Part shown: piece after piece, positions 52,702-63,991 of the stretch | How the letters are laid out: each line of letters starts with the position of its first letter | Numbering within the stretch: the stretch's first letter is position 1 | NCBI RefSeq assembly: GCF_014805625.2 | Contig: NW_023998453.1 | Span: 1,353,645-1,417,644 of the forward strand | DNA length: 64,000 bases | Reading direction: 5' to 3' | Source: Glossina fuscipes | Taxonomy: Eukaryota; Arthropoda; Insecta; Diptera; Glossinidae | The notes under the pieces: model-generated | Seen by the model: the letters and a program-made list of their open reading frames with translations, nothing else | Databases searched by the model: none | Told to the model about the DNA's origin: nothing | Program-made: the position numbers and the translations under genes

Positions 52702-53793
52702 GTATTTAAAAAATAATGCGCCTTAAATGTTATATAATCCATTATTTAATTTGGAAATTTTTTTAGGAAAAAAACGTAGTTTTCATGGGCGCGGCCAATT
52801 TTTTTATATTTTCAGAATGAAAGTGTAAATATTTATATGGGGTATGCTACTTGTGTGGTACACTGCCACTCTACGAGTAGCAGGCGAAGAACGTTGAATG
52901 TAAAACTCTTTACAATTTTTATTGCATAGGAGAGTGGGCATTGTAGGCATGTCCTTTGACTAGTTTAGGTCATCTTCAAATTGCTCTGCAAATTTTTAGG
53001 CCATATTTTCATTTTTGGGAACGAAAGAATGTTTACCACAGACGCTACAGGCAGCAGACGCTACAGGTGGGCAGACGCAAGCATACACATAATTAAGTGT
53101 ATTTCGAATTTGAAACGAGCGAGTTATAAAAATAAAATTTTCTAGGCGATTGTTTCATTTTTGGCTAATGGAAGAATGTCTACCACAGAGACTACACAGT
53201 TGCACAGGCGGGTAGATGAATAGAAGGCAGATGAATAGAAGGACGTGTTTAGGTGCATTCCATATTTGAAACTGGTCAAGAATTTGTATAGTTTCTGAAG
53301 CTTGTTACGGCGCGTTATATAGCTATTGAAAAAAGTATTAAATTTTGATATATTGATATATTGGGTAGGCGTAGTTAATTTTTTCCAATTTTGTACAGGG
53401 TAATATAGCATCGACTAATATGATACACGTTCAAATCTTTGTATACTTACTTTTTTACGGAAGCCTTTTGTTTATGAAAATGTTTGTTACTCGCGATATT
53501 TTTATTTGATTATATTTGAAGAATACAATACTTGTCATCTTCGGGAACGTAGGTCAGGAAATCCAATCGCTTTGACCACTTTTTTTCCTCTTTATTGTTT
53601 CTTTTCTCTCCGCCCAAGGTCTAAATATAAAAGTAAAACATATATTAAGTATCAAAACCATTATGTAACGCTATTTAACTGAAAAAGTCTGCGGAACTAA
53701 TCGGCGTTTATTATAGACATGCATGCTGTAATCCCTTGCGGGAGAATTCGAGAAAAGAATCTCAAAAGAATTTTTTTTCTTTTTTATTTGCAG
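52702..53793 (+). other. Intron within RRM3
   Basis: A 1,092-nt phase-0 intron of more ordinary complexity than its neighbours. It contains two diverged copies of a ~130-bp sequence (see 53009-53295). The acceptor is a long T-rich tract ending TTGCAG at 53793. Confidence 0.8.
53009..53295. repeat. Diverged direct repeat in intron (two copies of about 120-140 bp)
   Basis: Copy 1 (about 53009-53128) and copy 2 (about 53155-53295) share the ordered blocks CATTTTTGG, a GAAGAATGT/AAAGAATGT block, TACCACAGA, a GCAGGCGGGTAGA-like block, and ATTTGAAAC near the end. Divergence is substantial, so this is an old duplication or two related element fragments. Confidence 0.5.
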
Positions 53794-53934
53794 GAGCAAT
53801 TTGAGCAATATGGCAAAGTTGAACGTGTTAAAAAAATAAAAGACTACGCATTTGTACATTTTGAAGATCGTGATAGTGCTGTTGTTGCAATGAAAGCCTT
53901 AAATGGCAAAGAAGTTGGTTCTGCTAATATTGAG
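53794..53934 (+). CDS. Syp: Syp exon: RRM3 core (residues 361-407)
   Basis: A 141-nt, 47-codon exon beginning EQFEQYGKVERVKKIKDY. The RRM3 RNP1 motif is KDYAFVHF (376-383), followed by the second helix and NGKEVGSANIE. Both ends are phase 0, with the acceptor at 53793 and donor GTAAAT at 53935. The first codons of the long upstream open frame (from 53719) are intron sequence. Confidence 0.95.
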
Positions 53935-54832
53935 GTAAATTATAAATAAAATATGGTTATGATATATCTGTATCCACGATATCACCATCATTAACTCGTA
54001 GAAATGATAACGAACACTCTTCTTTTTTTTTATAGATGAAGAGATGTGGTGGTGATAAGTCAGTCTTTAGCATTAGGTGGGGAGGGGCAGGAATTGTCTA
54101 GTTGATTAGCTTTTGCAGACTCTCGACACAAAATGGATCGATTATGCGTATGCGTATAGGATATTTGAGCAAATGTTCTATAAAAGTCCTTATTACACTC
54201 ATATTCAGGAGTGCCGCGATTCACTTTTTAACTTCAATTAAGTGCAACAGTCGCTTAGAAAAAGATTGCGCCATCCACAGGCCAATTTAAAAGCTATGGA
54301 CAAAGTTGTATGAAATCTTCCCTTTTCCATAGTGAAGACCTTCAAGAAAGTTGTGCGTGCGGAGTGGCGAATCTAAATTTGGTTCGTGCAAGGTATCTTT
54401 TAATAATTGTGAGGTCACACCGCTTGAATATACATTTTGCAATGTACAATAATAATAACAACTGATGTCTTGCGGTAGATGTTGTTTTTGCGACCAACTT
54501 CAAAACACACAGTATATATTCAATAATGCACATTATGGCGAGCAGTTTTTTTCGTGTAATAAATAATAACCATTTAGATCGCTATCTTTAAGATCAGTGT
54601 TTTTTATAACAATGATATGACGACTGACGGACTAGAAGACCACTGCTAATCCTTCCTAACTTTTTCGAATATTTACATCAAGGCATATTGCACTTTCTGA
54701 TTGCCTCAGGCGAGTTGTTGCAATCGTGTACATCATGAAATATGCACCTCTCGTTCATCCTTCATTAATGCGCCGGGCAACTGAAATTGAATTTTGATTT
54801 ACTTAATACAAAAAAATTGTTTTTGTTTTCAG
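53935..54832 (+). other. Intron after RRM3 core
   Basis: An 898-nt phase-0 intron ending TTGTTTTCAG. An acceptor-like site with a good pyrimidine tract occurs near 54035, but no convincing exon follows it. Nothing else gene-like was seen. Confidence 0.8.
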
Positions 54833-54939
54833 GTTTCACTGGCAAAACCGCCTTCAGATAAAAAGAAAAAAGAAGAAATTCTACGTGCACGTGAGCGCCG
54901 TATGATGCAGATGATGCAAGGAAGGCCCGGCATAGTTGG
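54833..54939 (+). CDS. Syp: Syp exon: end of RRM3 and K/R/M-rich linker (residues 408-443)
   Basis: A 107-nt exon encoding VSLAKPPSDKKKKEEILRAR, the last strand of RRM3 and a basic helix, then the Met/Gln-rich RRMMQMMQGRPGIVG. It ends with two bases of a Gly codon, and the donor GTAAGC starts at 54940. The basic stretch corresponds to the FAKPPDQKRKE region of vertebrate hnRNP Q. Confidence 0.95.
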
Positions 54940-55712
54940 GTAAGCTGTTCTTTATCATTTCTTTATTTAAATAGACGGCAATCTAAAGAAAAAAAAAAAA
55001 ACATTTTTCAAAATTCAAAAAGAACAAAATGAAAAAATACTTTCATCTCAATTGGCGGCAAAGCAAAAATTTTTAAGAAAATTTCTTTCCCTTATTGGAG
55101 AAAAAGGGGTGCGTGCATATCGATTGGCGTTTTTTGTGATAATTGGTTTCATTCGAAATTAAGCGCGGTTACATTCGGTTTATATTTGATTGGGGATTTA
55201 GCACTAACTTGTTTTCTTCTTTTTTTTTTTTTTAATTTTACTACTGCGTATATATATATATATATGTAATAATTTAATTAATTTGTTTTTCTTCTACTTT
55301 TTTTTTATATTTTCATGTGTTCACTTATTTTTGTTTCTCTTTCTCTCTTACCTACTGTGCAACTGTATCTGTATTTTGCTTACATACACGATCTGTAACA
55401 ATAATTTATTATTTATATTTTATTATTATTGTTACTATAATAACCGGTACGGTACTTTTTGGGTGATATTAAAAAAAACAAAAAAAAAAAAAAAAAAACT
55501 GCTGCCCACGACATTGCATTATCGTTGTATTATAAAATAACTACAACAACAACAACAAACGATTTCAACAATATTATAATATCGTATAACCATAACATCA
55601 TCATACCAACAACAACCAACTGTTCTTCTTCAATCTTCTATTACTATTAAAAAAAAAAAAAAAAAAAAATTTAACTTACATTCAAAAGTTTTGAAACGTT
55701 GTCTCCATACAG
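54940..55712 (+). other. Intron before the Pro-rich exon
   Basis: A 773-nt phase-2 intron with several A and T homopolymers, a TA tract near 55249-55264 and CAA repeats near 55542-55558. The acceptor CATACAG ends at 55712. Confidence 0.8.
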
Positions 55713-55816
55713 AAATTTATCGCCAACACATCCAGGGATGATACCTTTGGGTGCGCCTATGCGCATACCAAGTGGCCCAAGAATTCCACTACGTACACCA
55801 ATGCCACGGGATTACG
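55713..55816 (+). CDS. Syp: Syp exon: Pro-rich segment (residues 443-478)
   Basis: A 104-nt exon. One base completes the Gly codon, then it encodes NLSPTHPGMIPLGAPMRIPS and ends LRTPMPRDY plus the first base of the next codon. It is a Pro/Arg-rich, probably disordered segment that follows the RRMs. The donor is GTAAGT at 55817 (phase 1). Confidence 0.92.
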
Positions 55817-57286
55817 GTAAGTGATATTTTTTTATATTAATTTACGTTTTTTTAGAGATTTTTTTCTTTTTTTATTATTATTATTTCATTATTATTTGAA
55901 AATATTGTGTGACTTTTTAGTAAGTCGCGTCATATAAGATACATATTTTTAATTTTATTAATTAAAATATTTAGTTTTTGCAGTTGAGAATAATATATGT
56001 TTACTTTAAAGAAAAAGAAAAGAAAATTAATACCAAAAAAAATTTTTTTTTGGTAAGAATATTAACCAATTTCCGTATAAACTGGAGTTATGTTGTGCGC
56101 ATTATTGTCATTTTTGATTAGGGAGAGTCCTTTAAAAAAAAAAAAAAAGAAACAAAAAATAAAAAATAATTAGGTTTGATTTTAAAAACAAATATTTTTT
56201 TACTTGATGTTAATATCAAACCAAATTATTTTTTATTTTTTGTTTTTAAATTATCGTAAAAGTGATATATATACTTTTACTCTACTAACTTATTTTAACA
56301 ATTTGTGACTTAACAAAAGAAAAAGCTTTCTATGGCATTTGTTGTGTTTGATTTTATTTTCCTCGGTTCTATGAAAATAACTGAGCTTTTTTTTATGGTT
56401 TAATTTTCATTATAATTTTTATCATCCTTTTGTGCCTTTTTCTACTTCGCTATTTAATAAAAATACTCTCTTCTCTCATGATCCTTACATATATCTATAT
56501 ATATATATCTATATAGATATATACTAAACTCTTACACCCCCCGTCCCCCACTCATCATCATCATCTCGTTGTATTACTGCGTGCGTGTCTGCATATAATT
56601 GTCTGTGCACAAATTTGTAAATTATTATCTTACATTTATTTATTTTTTTTATTTTTTTTCAAATTCTTCATTAATTTTGCATGCATCAATAATAATTAAC
56701 TTACTCTTTCTCCTATATATAAAAATTATTCAAATGAAAATTAAAAATTTTCTCTTAAATCAAGCAAGAAAGAAACGAATTTTTCTTCTTTTTTTTTTTT
56801 TGTTTTTATTCCATTTATTCAAATTATAATATAATCTGTGTTGTTGTGTGTTTGTGTTTATAAAATGAAATTCCTTAAAAAAAAAAAAAAGAAATCAAAA
56901 TCAGTCGTGTGTGTTGTATACTGCAGAAAGCATTGTTGCAATTACTACCACCACTACCACCACTACTACATATAAATGTAGAGCATTTTCTCTTTCTTTT
57001 TTTTTTTAAATCATAAAGCTGCGCCTCCTTTACTGCTAATACTACCACATATATAATTTTTTATATAATCAACCATTTTTCTCTCTCCTAACATTTACTA
57101 CTACAATTACAAATATTTTTATTAAATATTTATAAATATTTTTTAAATATATTGTTAGAAAAAGAAAAGAAAAAAAAAAACAGCTCCTTTGCTACTTAAT
57201 ACACTACTACAATATCTCTTTGATATGTATATGTATATGTTTTATTAAATGTTGCAATTGTGTTGTTGTTCGTTCTCTATATGTAG

Positions 57287-57326
57287 CAAATGTTAAACAT
57301 CCTGTTTACTTATTGATGTTTTACCG
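57287..57326 (+). CDS. Syp: Candidate 40-nt cassette (possible poison) exon of Syp
   Basis: A pyrimidine-rich acceptor ending ATGTAG (57281-57286) and a perfect GTAAGT donor (57327) bracket 40 nt. Of the three frames, only the one supplied by the upstream exon (phase 1) lacks a stop; it reads ANVKHPVYLLMFYR with two bases left over. Splicing to the normal next exon (60045) gives an Arg, a Phe and then a stop, which would remove the Tyr/Gly and RG tail or trigger decay. Use of this exon is inferred, not shown. Confidence 0.35.
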
Positions 57327-57352
57327 GTAAGTAATGTTGTTTTTTTTTTTTG

Positions 57353-57376
57353 CACACACACACACACACACACACC
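57353..57376. repeat. (CA)n microsatellite
   Basis: About 11 CA units, 25 nt after the donor of the candidate 40-nt exon. Confidence 0.9.
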
Positions 57377-57600
57377 GTACGCATGTACACAAGCATACGC
57401 CCGCACACGACTACATATATACATGGTTGGAAGGTCAAGCCAATCCCTTAAAAATGAACCTGAAAATTGTGAAAACGTTGCCCTTCACTACTCACTCTCA
57501 CACAAACTTTCCTTAAACATCAAAAGTTTAACACGGAAAAAAATAAATGGAATAAAAACTAATATTGAAAATATTGATTCGCGTCGTGTTCAAATTCATC

Positions 57601-57603
<3 letters not shown>

Positions 57604-57634
<31 letters not shown>
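57604..57634. repeat. (TA)n microsatellite
   Basis: About 15 TA units. They account for the Tyr/Ile repeat in the 138-codon open frame crossing it. Confidence 0.9.
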
Positions 57635-57640
<6 letters not shown>

Positions 57641-60044
57641 CCACACATTCAATTCAGGAAGAGAAAAAGGCCAAAGCATTGTTAAAGCGTATTGTGCATT
57701 AAAAAATAGGCTACTCTTTCCCTTTCTTTTTACCCTGTGTACTTATTCTTCTTCTTCTTATATATTAAAATTAAGTAAATTTTTCCAAAAATATCTCTCG
57801 GCCCTTGTTATCAGTAGTAGTACACCGAGCAAAAATTAATTTTGTTTTGTTTTAAATTTTACTTTCTTAGTAATTATGTAGTTTAAAAATAAAAAATAAA
57901 TATAATTTATCAACATTGCTATAAAAAAAAGTAACAAAAATGTAACGAACTGCGTATATATTAAGTGTTTCTCCCATTGTTTGCTGCTTTTTTTTTCATT
58001 TTGCATAGTGTATTTTGCAAATGAATCTCTCCGCTTAATGTTTTCGAAAATTCCGAGATTTTTTGACTCATTTAATCCGTAAAAGGATATCCAAAGTTGT
58101 GGCGCGATCCAGCAATATAGTATGCTCGAGTTTTATGGGTCAAATTATCAATTAATGCCGTAGTAGTTATCTGAGATATTATATTTTTTAATTAAAAGAA
58201 AAGTCCAATTTTACATCTGAACGGGGCATATATATTCGATCAGCATTATATTCGATTAGCATACTCTACAGGTCTTTTATTTGAAAATCTGTGGAAATAT
58301 AACACGCTGATCTAAAATGTTATATACAAACACATTCCACATGCACATCCCAATATTAGCTTCGTTATCCGAAATCATATCGTCCCAGTCATCCTAATGT
58401 TTTTGGACTATCTGCAATAAACAGATCTACCCCACTCCTCTTAAAGCTCTGCTTCTATGTTGGATCCTTACAAAATCAGTCTTATAAATGGAGTAGTGAT
58501 CACTCATGGGATAACTTATCAAATTTCGAATACATCACGACCCAGTTTTCCCAGCTGATTGCAACAACAAGTGATTAGATTATTATGTGACCGATTTTTT
58601 AGTTACAGAAATTTCGTTTAGAAGAAATTTGATCTCATTAACCTGCCCACACCGTTCATGGCCTCCCTTACGCACTGAATTATTTTCATAACTGTCACAC
58701 ACTTACCCAGGACATTGTAACGTTTTTCCGTATGTTACTGTCTTATCTCCTTCTTCAAGTGAAGCGAGAATAAAAAGAACTCAGGTTAGCTACTTCATAG
58801 GAATTGGGCAAATCAAATTTTTTAATAATCAATTCGATGTAACTAAGCACGAATGGTTCTGCCTATTTGTTTTTTTTTTTTTTTTTGATTCTAAAGGTGT
58901 GGCAGACCCTAATTTTATAATGTCGATATCCTATAATAGTGGAAGATTCGTGATCAGTTCGGTCTGCCTTGGTCACGAAGTTGTGATATTTAGCTATTGC
59001 ACCATCGGTTGAGTTGACCTTCGCGGTTATTTACTAATGTAAGTTCATAGTGTAGGATCAATGCCGTAAAATATAAACGAGCGATACACATCGCAAAAAC
59101 CGCAGATGTATTAAGACCGCAATGCATTGTGTTCGTCTGACGTCTACAGATGCAACAAAAATGAGATCGACAAGTTGAAGCTTGATTGATGTATTCTCAG
59201 TAGTTGGGTACCATTTAAATGAGATGGAAGCAAAATATGATGCCAACCGAAAGCACGTTCTTTCCTCCGCTACTCTAAGAAATTTGCTTAATCGACCTCG
59301 GATAAAATACTTTCTATGTTGAAGGAATTTGTTTAATCTGTTTAGAAAATTATTAACTTTTACTTAATTAAAAACTTGGGTTTTGTATGAAAAGCCTGTG
59401 TTCTCACTCTTTTTATTTTTCTGACACGCGAATAACCAGCTCAAGGCAACAAATATCTTTCTACTATTAAGGATAGTGTTGTCGAATGAGGAATTCATGT
59501 AAAGGTAATTCTTATAACTAGAGTGATCGTGCAGGTGGGCGAGTATTAAAGAAGTGCTCAGCCGACGCATGATAAGGAGTCGCAATGCGCGCAGCCTAAG
59601 CCGGCTACTTAAGTCTTTAAAATAACTGTGTCTCAACTGCTGAACTTTGATTGATTTTATTATAGGCTAGAGGGGAAGCTTGGTTACATTATTTCCGAGG
59701 TCTCGTATACTTCAAAAAAATTTCTCTTAGCGAAATTTTTCCCCCAATCTGAGATTTAAAAGAAGGAGGAGGCATTGTGTTGTGTATCTATCTATTTATC
59801 TAAGCATTTAAAGTTAATTTCTCTCGTTACATTTTTATTACTTTATTTCTAGATTTTTAAAATGAATTTTTAACTAAATTTTTGGTTTTAATTTTTTTTT
59901 GTTTTTTATGTTTTGTTTTTTGCTTTGTTCTTCTCCCATTTAAAATTTCCAAATGCGGTTCGATTGATTGAAAATGAAAACGAACAAATAAAAAAATCCA
60001 ATTGCAAAACGAAAACAAAAACAAAAAACGAATTCTTTGTTTAG

Positions 60045-60232
60045 ATTTTGATTATGACTTTTATGGTTATTCGGAATATCGCGGTGGCTACAATGATACG
60101 TATTATGATGATTTTTATCGCACCTATGATGGAGAATGTTTCTTTGATTATCCTCCCCCCAGCGGTGTAGCACCAATACCCACTGGTGGACCCGCCGCTG
60201 GTGGCATGCAGAGAACAGCACGTAACAATGTG
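60045..60232 (+). CDS. Syp: Syp exon: Tyr/Gly/Asp-rich segment (residues 478-540)
   Basis: A 188-nt exon entering in phase 1. It encodes DFDYDFYGYSEYRGGYNDTY and a Pro/Gly segment ending MQRTARNNV. The Tyr/Gly/Asp-rich stretch parallels the DYYGYEDYYDYYGYDYHNYR region of vertebrate hnRNP Q. Two donors lie 3 nt apart (60230 GTGGTG and 60233 GTGGGT). I chose the second because it has G at +5. Use of the first would drop one Val and end the exon at 60229. Failure to splice would add a short hydrophobic tail ending at 60256. Confidence 0.9.
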
Positions 60233-62875
60233 GTGGGTTTTGTTTTTACATTTTAATCTTTAATTATTTTTTTTTCTTCTTTTTAATATAATTTTTTTCA
60301 AAAACTTCAATTACTTTTTTATTACATCTGTTTTTTTTTTTTTAATCGTTTTGTTTCTACAATTTTTTAAAATATAATACAAATTTTTTTTCAATTTTTT
60401 AATTTTTTTCTGAAAAAACGTTACTCCAAAAATAAAAACAAAACAAGACTATATGGATATTATTAAAACTCCTTCTTCTGCAATCACTTTACATACAACA
60501 AAAATCATGACAGCAACACCAACAGCAACTACTTCAGCAAATCTTCTTATTCAGCGTTATTTTTAAAAGGAAAAAAAAATGCAAAAAAGAAAAATTTTAT
60601 TAAAATTGTTCACGACCTTAGTGTTCGTATTTAGCAAAAATATTTTAATTTGGACTAAATTTCAAAATTTACAATTTTTTATAAATTTTTTTTTTTTTTT
60701 TGTTTAGTACCATTTTCTTGCGCTTTTGTTTAAGGAAAAGAAAGAAAAAATTGTGAATTAAAAAAAAAATTGACAAAGCACCATTTTTTCCGATTATTAA
60801 TCATGTAATTAAAATCCTAAAAAAAAAAAAAAAAAAACACCAATAACCACAACCAATAATCAAGAACAGCCAATCTCTTTTCTTAATCACTGTTTACCCC
60901 ACTTATTAACAGAATTATCTTATCATCAACATCAATAGTTTCATATTGACTTTTTACTTTTATATACTTTACTAACTGATTTTATTATATTCATTTCCTT
61001 CCTTTTTTGTGCCTTATTTTTTCTTTGGGTTTTGCTTTGTTATTTTTTTTTTTAATACTTTAAGCTTTTAAATGATTTAATATTAATACGCACTTTTTTA
61101 TTTTTACGCTTTAATACCGCTGTAAGCCGCTTATTATTTATTATTATTGTTATAATAATATTCAATGTAAATTACGCTTATTTTATTATTTAAAATTAAA
61201 AGCTATGAACGTTTATTGATACAAAAGGTTAACAATCGGTCTTCTAATCCTTCTATATAAAATATTATAATAAGACTTACCTTAAACCGACTTCTTCCTC
61301 CTCTTCCATCATCTTAATGAAAGGCCGTTCCTTAACCCCAAGTAAAGAAAGGTCCAAAAGCTTCCAATGAAACCTAAGGCACTTATTATGTAGGTTTCAA
61401 AACTTCCCAACATTTTAACGGCATTTTTAAATCGCTTCACAATTTTGGCGAAGAAAACGCTTATCGCTACACCATAACTGTTTCGTAGCTCTAAATATCT
61501 TCGAAATTCTTATTTGAAATGAAAGAATTTGGAATATATTCAGACACCTACTAAATGATATACAGTAGTAACAATTTATGTCCTTTAAAAGAAGCTCAAA
61601 AGCAATGAACTACACGAGAGAGTAAATCTTCGTTAGCTAAAATCGTCGTAAAGTTAAGTCGCTTCTAAAGTTAAGATGCTCCATTTTATATTTCTGCTGG
61701 CTGGCTTAGACTGAAGCCTAAGGTTCGGCTCCTTGCTTTAGAGAACAAGGCAACTTCCTATTGCTTGGGAAATAGTATATTTCCTGTGGAGCACGATTAC
61801 TAACTACCCTTAAGTGAGGGCATTTTTATTTATTAATGTTTGATTTACTCTCTGAACCCCAAGCGTTAATCATCGTGAATAATCCAGTATAATATTAATA
61901 AGCGTTTATAGCGTTTTTTATGCTTAAAACGCTTTATTTTGTAAGCTTTTATTTACTGGCGAGTTTTAGTGCTTTTTTGTGTTGAGTAATTGCTTCAAAT
62001 ATATTAAAAATTAAACTTATTATTTTTTAAAAATAACAAAAAATTAATGGCAAGCTACGCATTTTATTTATGTATAAAAAAAAAAAATATAATAAATAAA
62101 AACGTTAAAAAGTTTAGAGAAAGATTGTTTTAGAATTTAAGTGTTTTTAAAGAGGATTTTTTTCTCAGCTTTGTTATTTTTATTAAATTTAAATTTTTTT
62201 CCCTTTGTGTAAATATGCAGCATATTAATTTTTTTTTTTTTAGTTACATTTTTTTTTTTAAACAAAAATAATTTATTCTCATATTTTTTTTAGTGTTTTT
62301 TTTTTTTTTAATTAAAAAGAAACACATACTCTCTAATACCATACCACAAGGAGATAAATATCTAACGCGTTTATTTCGATTTTTTCTTTTTTCTTTTTTT
62401 TCTTTTATATTTTTTATGTTATATGTGAAACAAACTCTATCTCTTGCTAACTTTTTCACTGTCTCTCAAACAAAAAAAAATAAAATAATAATAATATATA
62501 TATACATATATAAAAAAAACTCTTAATAATAACAACAACAATAAAATCATGACAAAAATTTAAACAATCTTAAAAAAATTATATATATGTTCGTCAAAAA
62601 AAAAAATGATAATGTGAATCAAACCTTGACCACCCAATTTGATTATCTAAACATTCCAAATTTGTGTTGGCTTCCGATGCATAAAAATATCACTGCCAAA
62701 AATACAAAAAAAAAAAACAACAAAATTATGATTGAAATCCTCTTACATGTTTCTCTTAATCCCGTATACATGAAAAAATATTAATCAATAACCGAAAAAC
62801 GAAACCTAAAATTATCCCACAAAATTATGTTAATTTTTATCACTATGCAAAAAAAAAAAAACTTGGCGATCCATA

Positions 62876-62908
<33 letters not shown>

Positions 62909-63127
62909 CTACATATATATATATAAAACATACATATATATACTTTTAAATAACCTTGAAAAAAAAAAAAACAATCGATGGATGTAACGAATGAATATAT
63001 GAATTCAATGACCGCCCGCGCGTTAAATATAATGATGATCACGATGACGACCATAATAATAATGATGGTGTGGACGACTTGGCTTGGTTTTTGATGAAAA
63101 TGATGATGATAACGACGATGATTGCAG
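60233..63127 (+). other. Intron before the RG-rich exon
   Basis: A 2.9-kb phase-0 intron with T-rich and A-rich runs, a block of ordinary complexity near 61230-61900 and TA tracts near 62874-62935. The acceptor region runs through GATGAT repeats to ATTGCAG at 63127. No other gene-like content was seen. Confidence 0.8.
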
Positions 63128-63359
63128 GGGGTTGGCCGTGGGCGTGGAATCACGGCGCGTGGCCGAACCGTTGGGCTCCGTGGCAACATCAGTCGTCAGG
63201 GGGCCCCTCAAGCGGCGGTGGTGGCGGCGGCGGTGGCGGCTCAACGGGGGGCCACCGCTCAGGGGGCTCCGCCAGCAACCGGGGGGGTCCGTGGGGTGGG
63301 ACAAATTCGTCCCAGCGCTCGTGGCACTCAGCACGCCCAACCGCTACAAAATTTACCAG
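63128..63359 (+). CDS. Syp: Syp exon: RG-rich/Ala-rich tail (residues 541 to about 617), continues off window
   Basis: A 232-nt GC-rich exon. In the phase-0 frame set by the previous exon it reads GVGRGRGITARGRTVGLRGN, then an Ala/Val-rich stretch, then QRG, VRG and ARG repeats and ...QPLQNLPG. Scattered RG dipeptides match the Arg-Gly-rich C-terminus of hnRNP Q/R proteins, a region that binds RNA and is commonly arginine-methylated. The acceptor is GCAG and the donor GTGAGA (63360), phase 1. All three forward frames are open across it, so frame choice rests on phase and RG content. Later exons lie outside the window. Confidence 0.85.
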
Positions 63360-63454
63360 GTGAGAAAATCTAAAACCACAACAATAACAAAAAATTAAAA
63401 AAAAAAGCAAAAAAAACCTCCCGTTCTTCTGTGTTTTCTTATCTCGCTCACTCT

Positions 63455-63486
<32 letters not shown>

Positions 63487-63728
63487 GTTTCTCTTTTTTT
63501 CTCAACAATGAATTAAAATTAAACCAAACCGATCTATTTTCTCCCCCTTTGTCGATTAAAATCATATATAAAAAAAGAAAGTTAAAAATTAATGAAAATC
63601 AATTTTTGTTTGAGTTTCTAAACAATGAAAGTAAAAAAACACAAACACCTTTAACCTTTGGATCTTTATTTGGAAAATTCTTACTACTATTACTATTTTC
63701 CATCACTTATTATCTCTCTTTATAACCT

Positions 63729-63781
<53 letters not shown>

Positions 63782-63954
63782 CTTTCTCTCTCTGTGTCTC
63801 TCTCTGCCTCTTTCTCTTTCTCGCTCCCTCGTTGTCTTATCTCTATCTACCTCGTTTTACTTACCATTACACCTTATATATTACATAATCAATACAGCAA
63901 CAACAACAGCAACAATTACAATTCTTTTTTCTTATCATTATTTATTTTTAATTC

Positions 63955-63991
<37 letters not shown>

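Larger units (their letters stand above)
55817..60044 (+). other. Intron between Pro-rich and Tyr/Gly-rich exons
   Basis: A 4.23-kb phase-1 intron. The left part is homopolymer-rich, with a CA tract (57353-57376) and a TA tract (57604-57634). The part from about 58000 to 59700 has ordinary complexity and few homopolymers. It contains one good exon-like segment at 57287-57326. Confidence 0.8.
39107..63359 (+). other. Syp: Syncrip (hnRNP Q/R family) gene, coding part; 3' end outside window
   Basis: Eleven coding exon positions, one filled by either of two alternatives, join in frame with canonical GT-AG introns. The product has an acidic N-terminus, the NURR domain (about residues 40-108), RRM1 (RNP2 VFCGKI 169-174, RNP1 RGYAFVTF 208-215), RRM2 (LFVGNI 250-255, RGFCFLEY 291-298), RRM3 (LYVRNL 345-350, KDYAFVHF 376-383), and a K/M-rich, P-rich, Y/G-rich and RG-rich tail. 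NURR followed by three RRMs and an RG tail is the layout of hnRNP Q (SYNCRIP) and hnRNP R. In Drosophila the homologue Syp binds and regulates mRNAs in oocytes, neuromuscular junctions and neuroblasts. At least 616 codons are present; no stop or 3' UTR is reached. Identification rests on family recognition from the translated exons, not on a search. Confidence 0.95.

Noticed and set aside
54035..54076. Exon-like segment after a T-rich acceptor in the intron after RRM3 core
   Set aside because: The downstream donor (GTGGGG) is poor and the encoded sequence has no family similarity.
56923..57010. Acceptor-like CTGCAG followed by an ACC/ACT repeat open frame
   Set aside because: Encodes only a Thr repeat ending in Phe from a T run, with no donor.
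57423..57839. 138-codon open frame (+)
   Set aside because: Crosses a TA microsatellite (Tyr-Ile repeat), has no domain, and lies inside a Syp intron.
63023..63340. Long open frame on the minus strand opposite the RG exon
   Set aside because: GC-rich exon lacks stops in most frames on both strands. The + strand phase-0 frame is fixed by upstream splicing and RG content.
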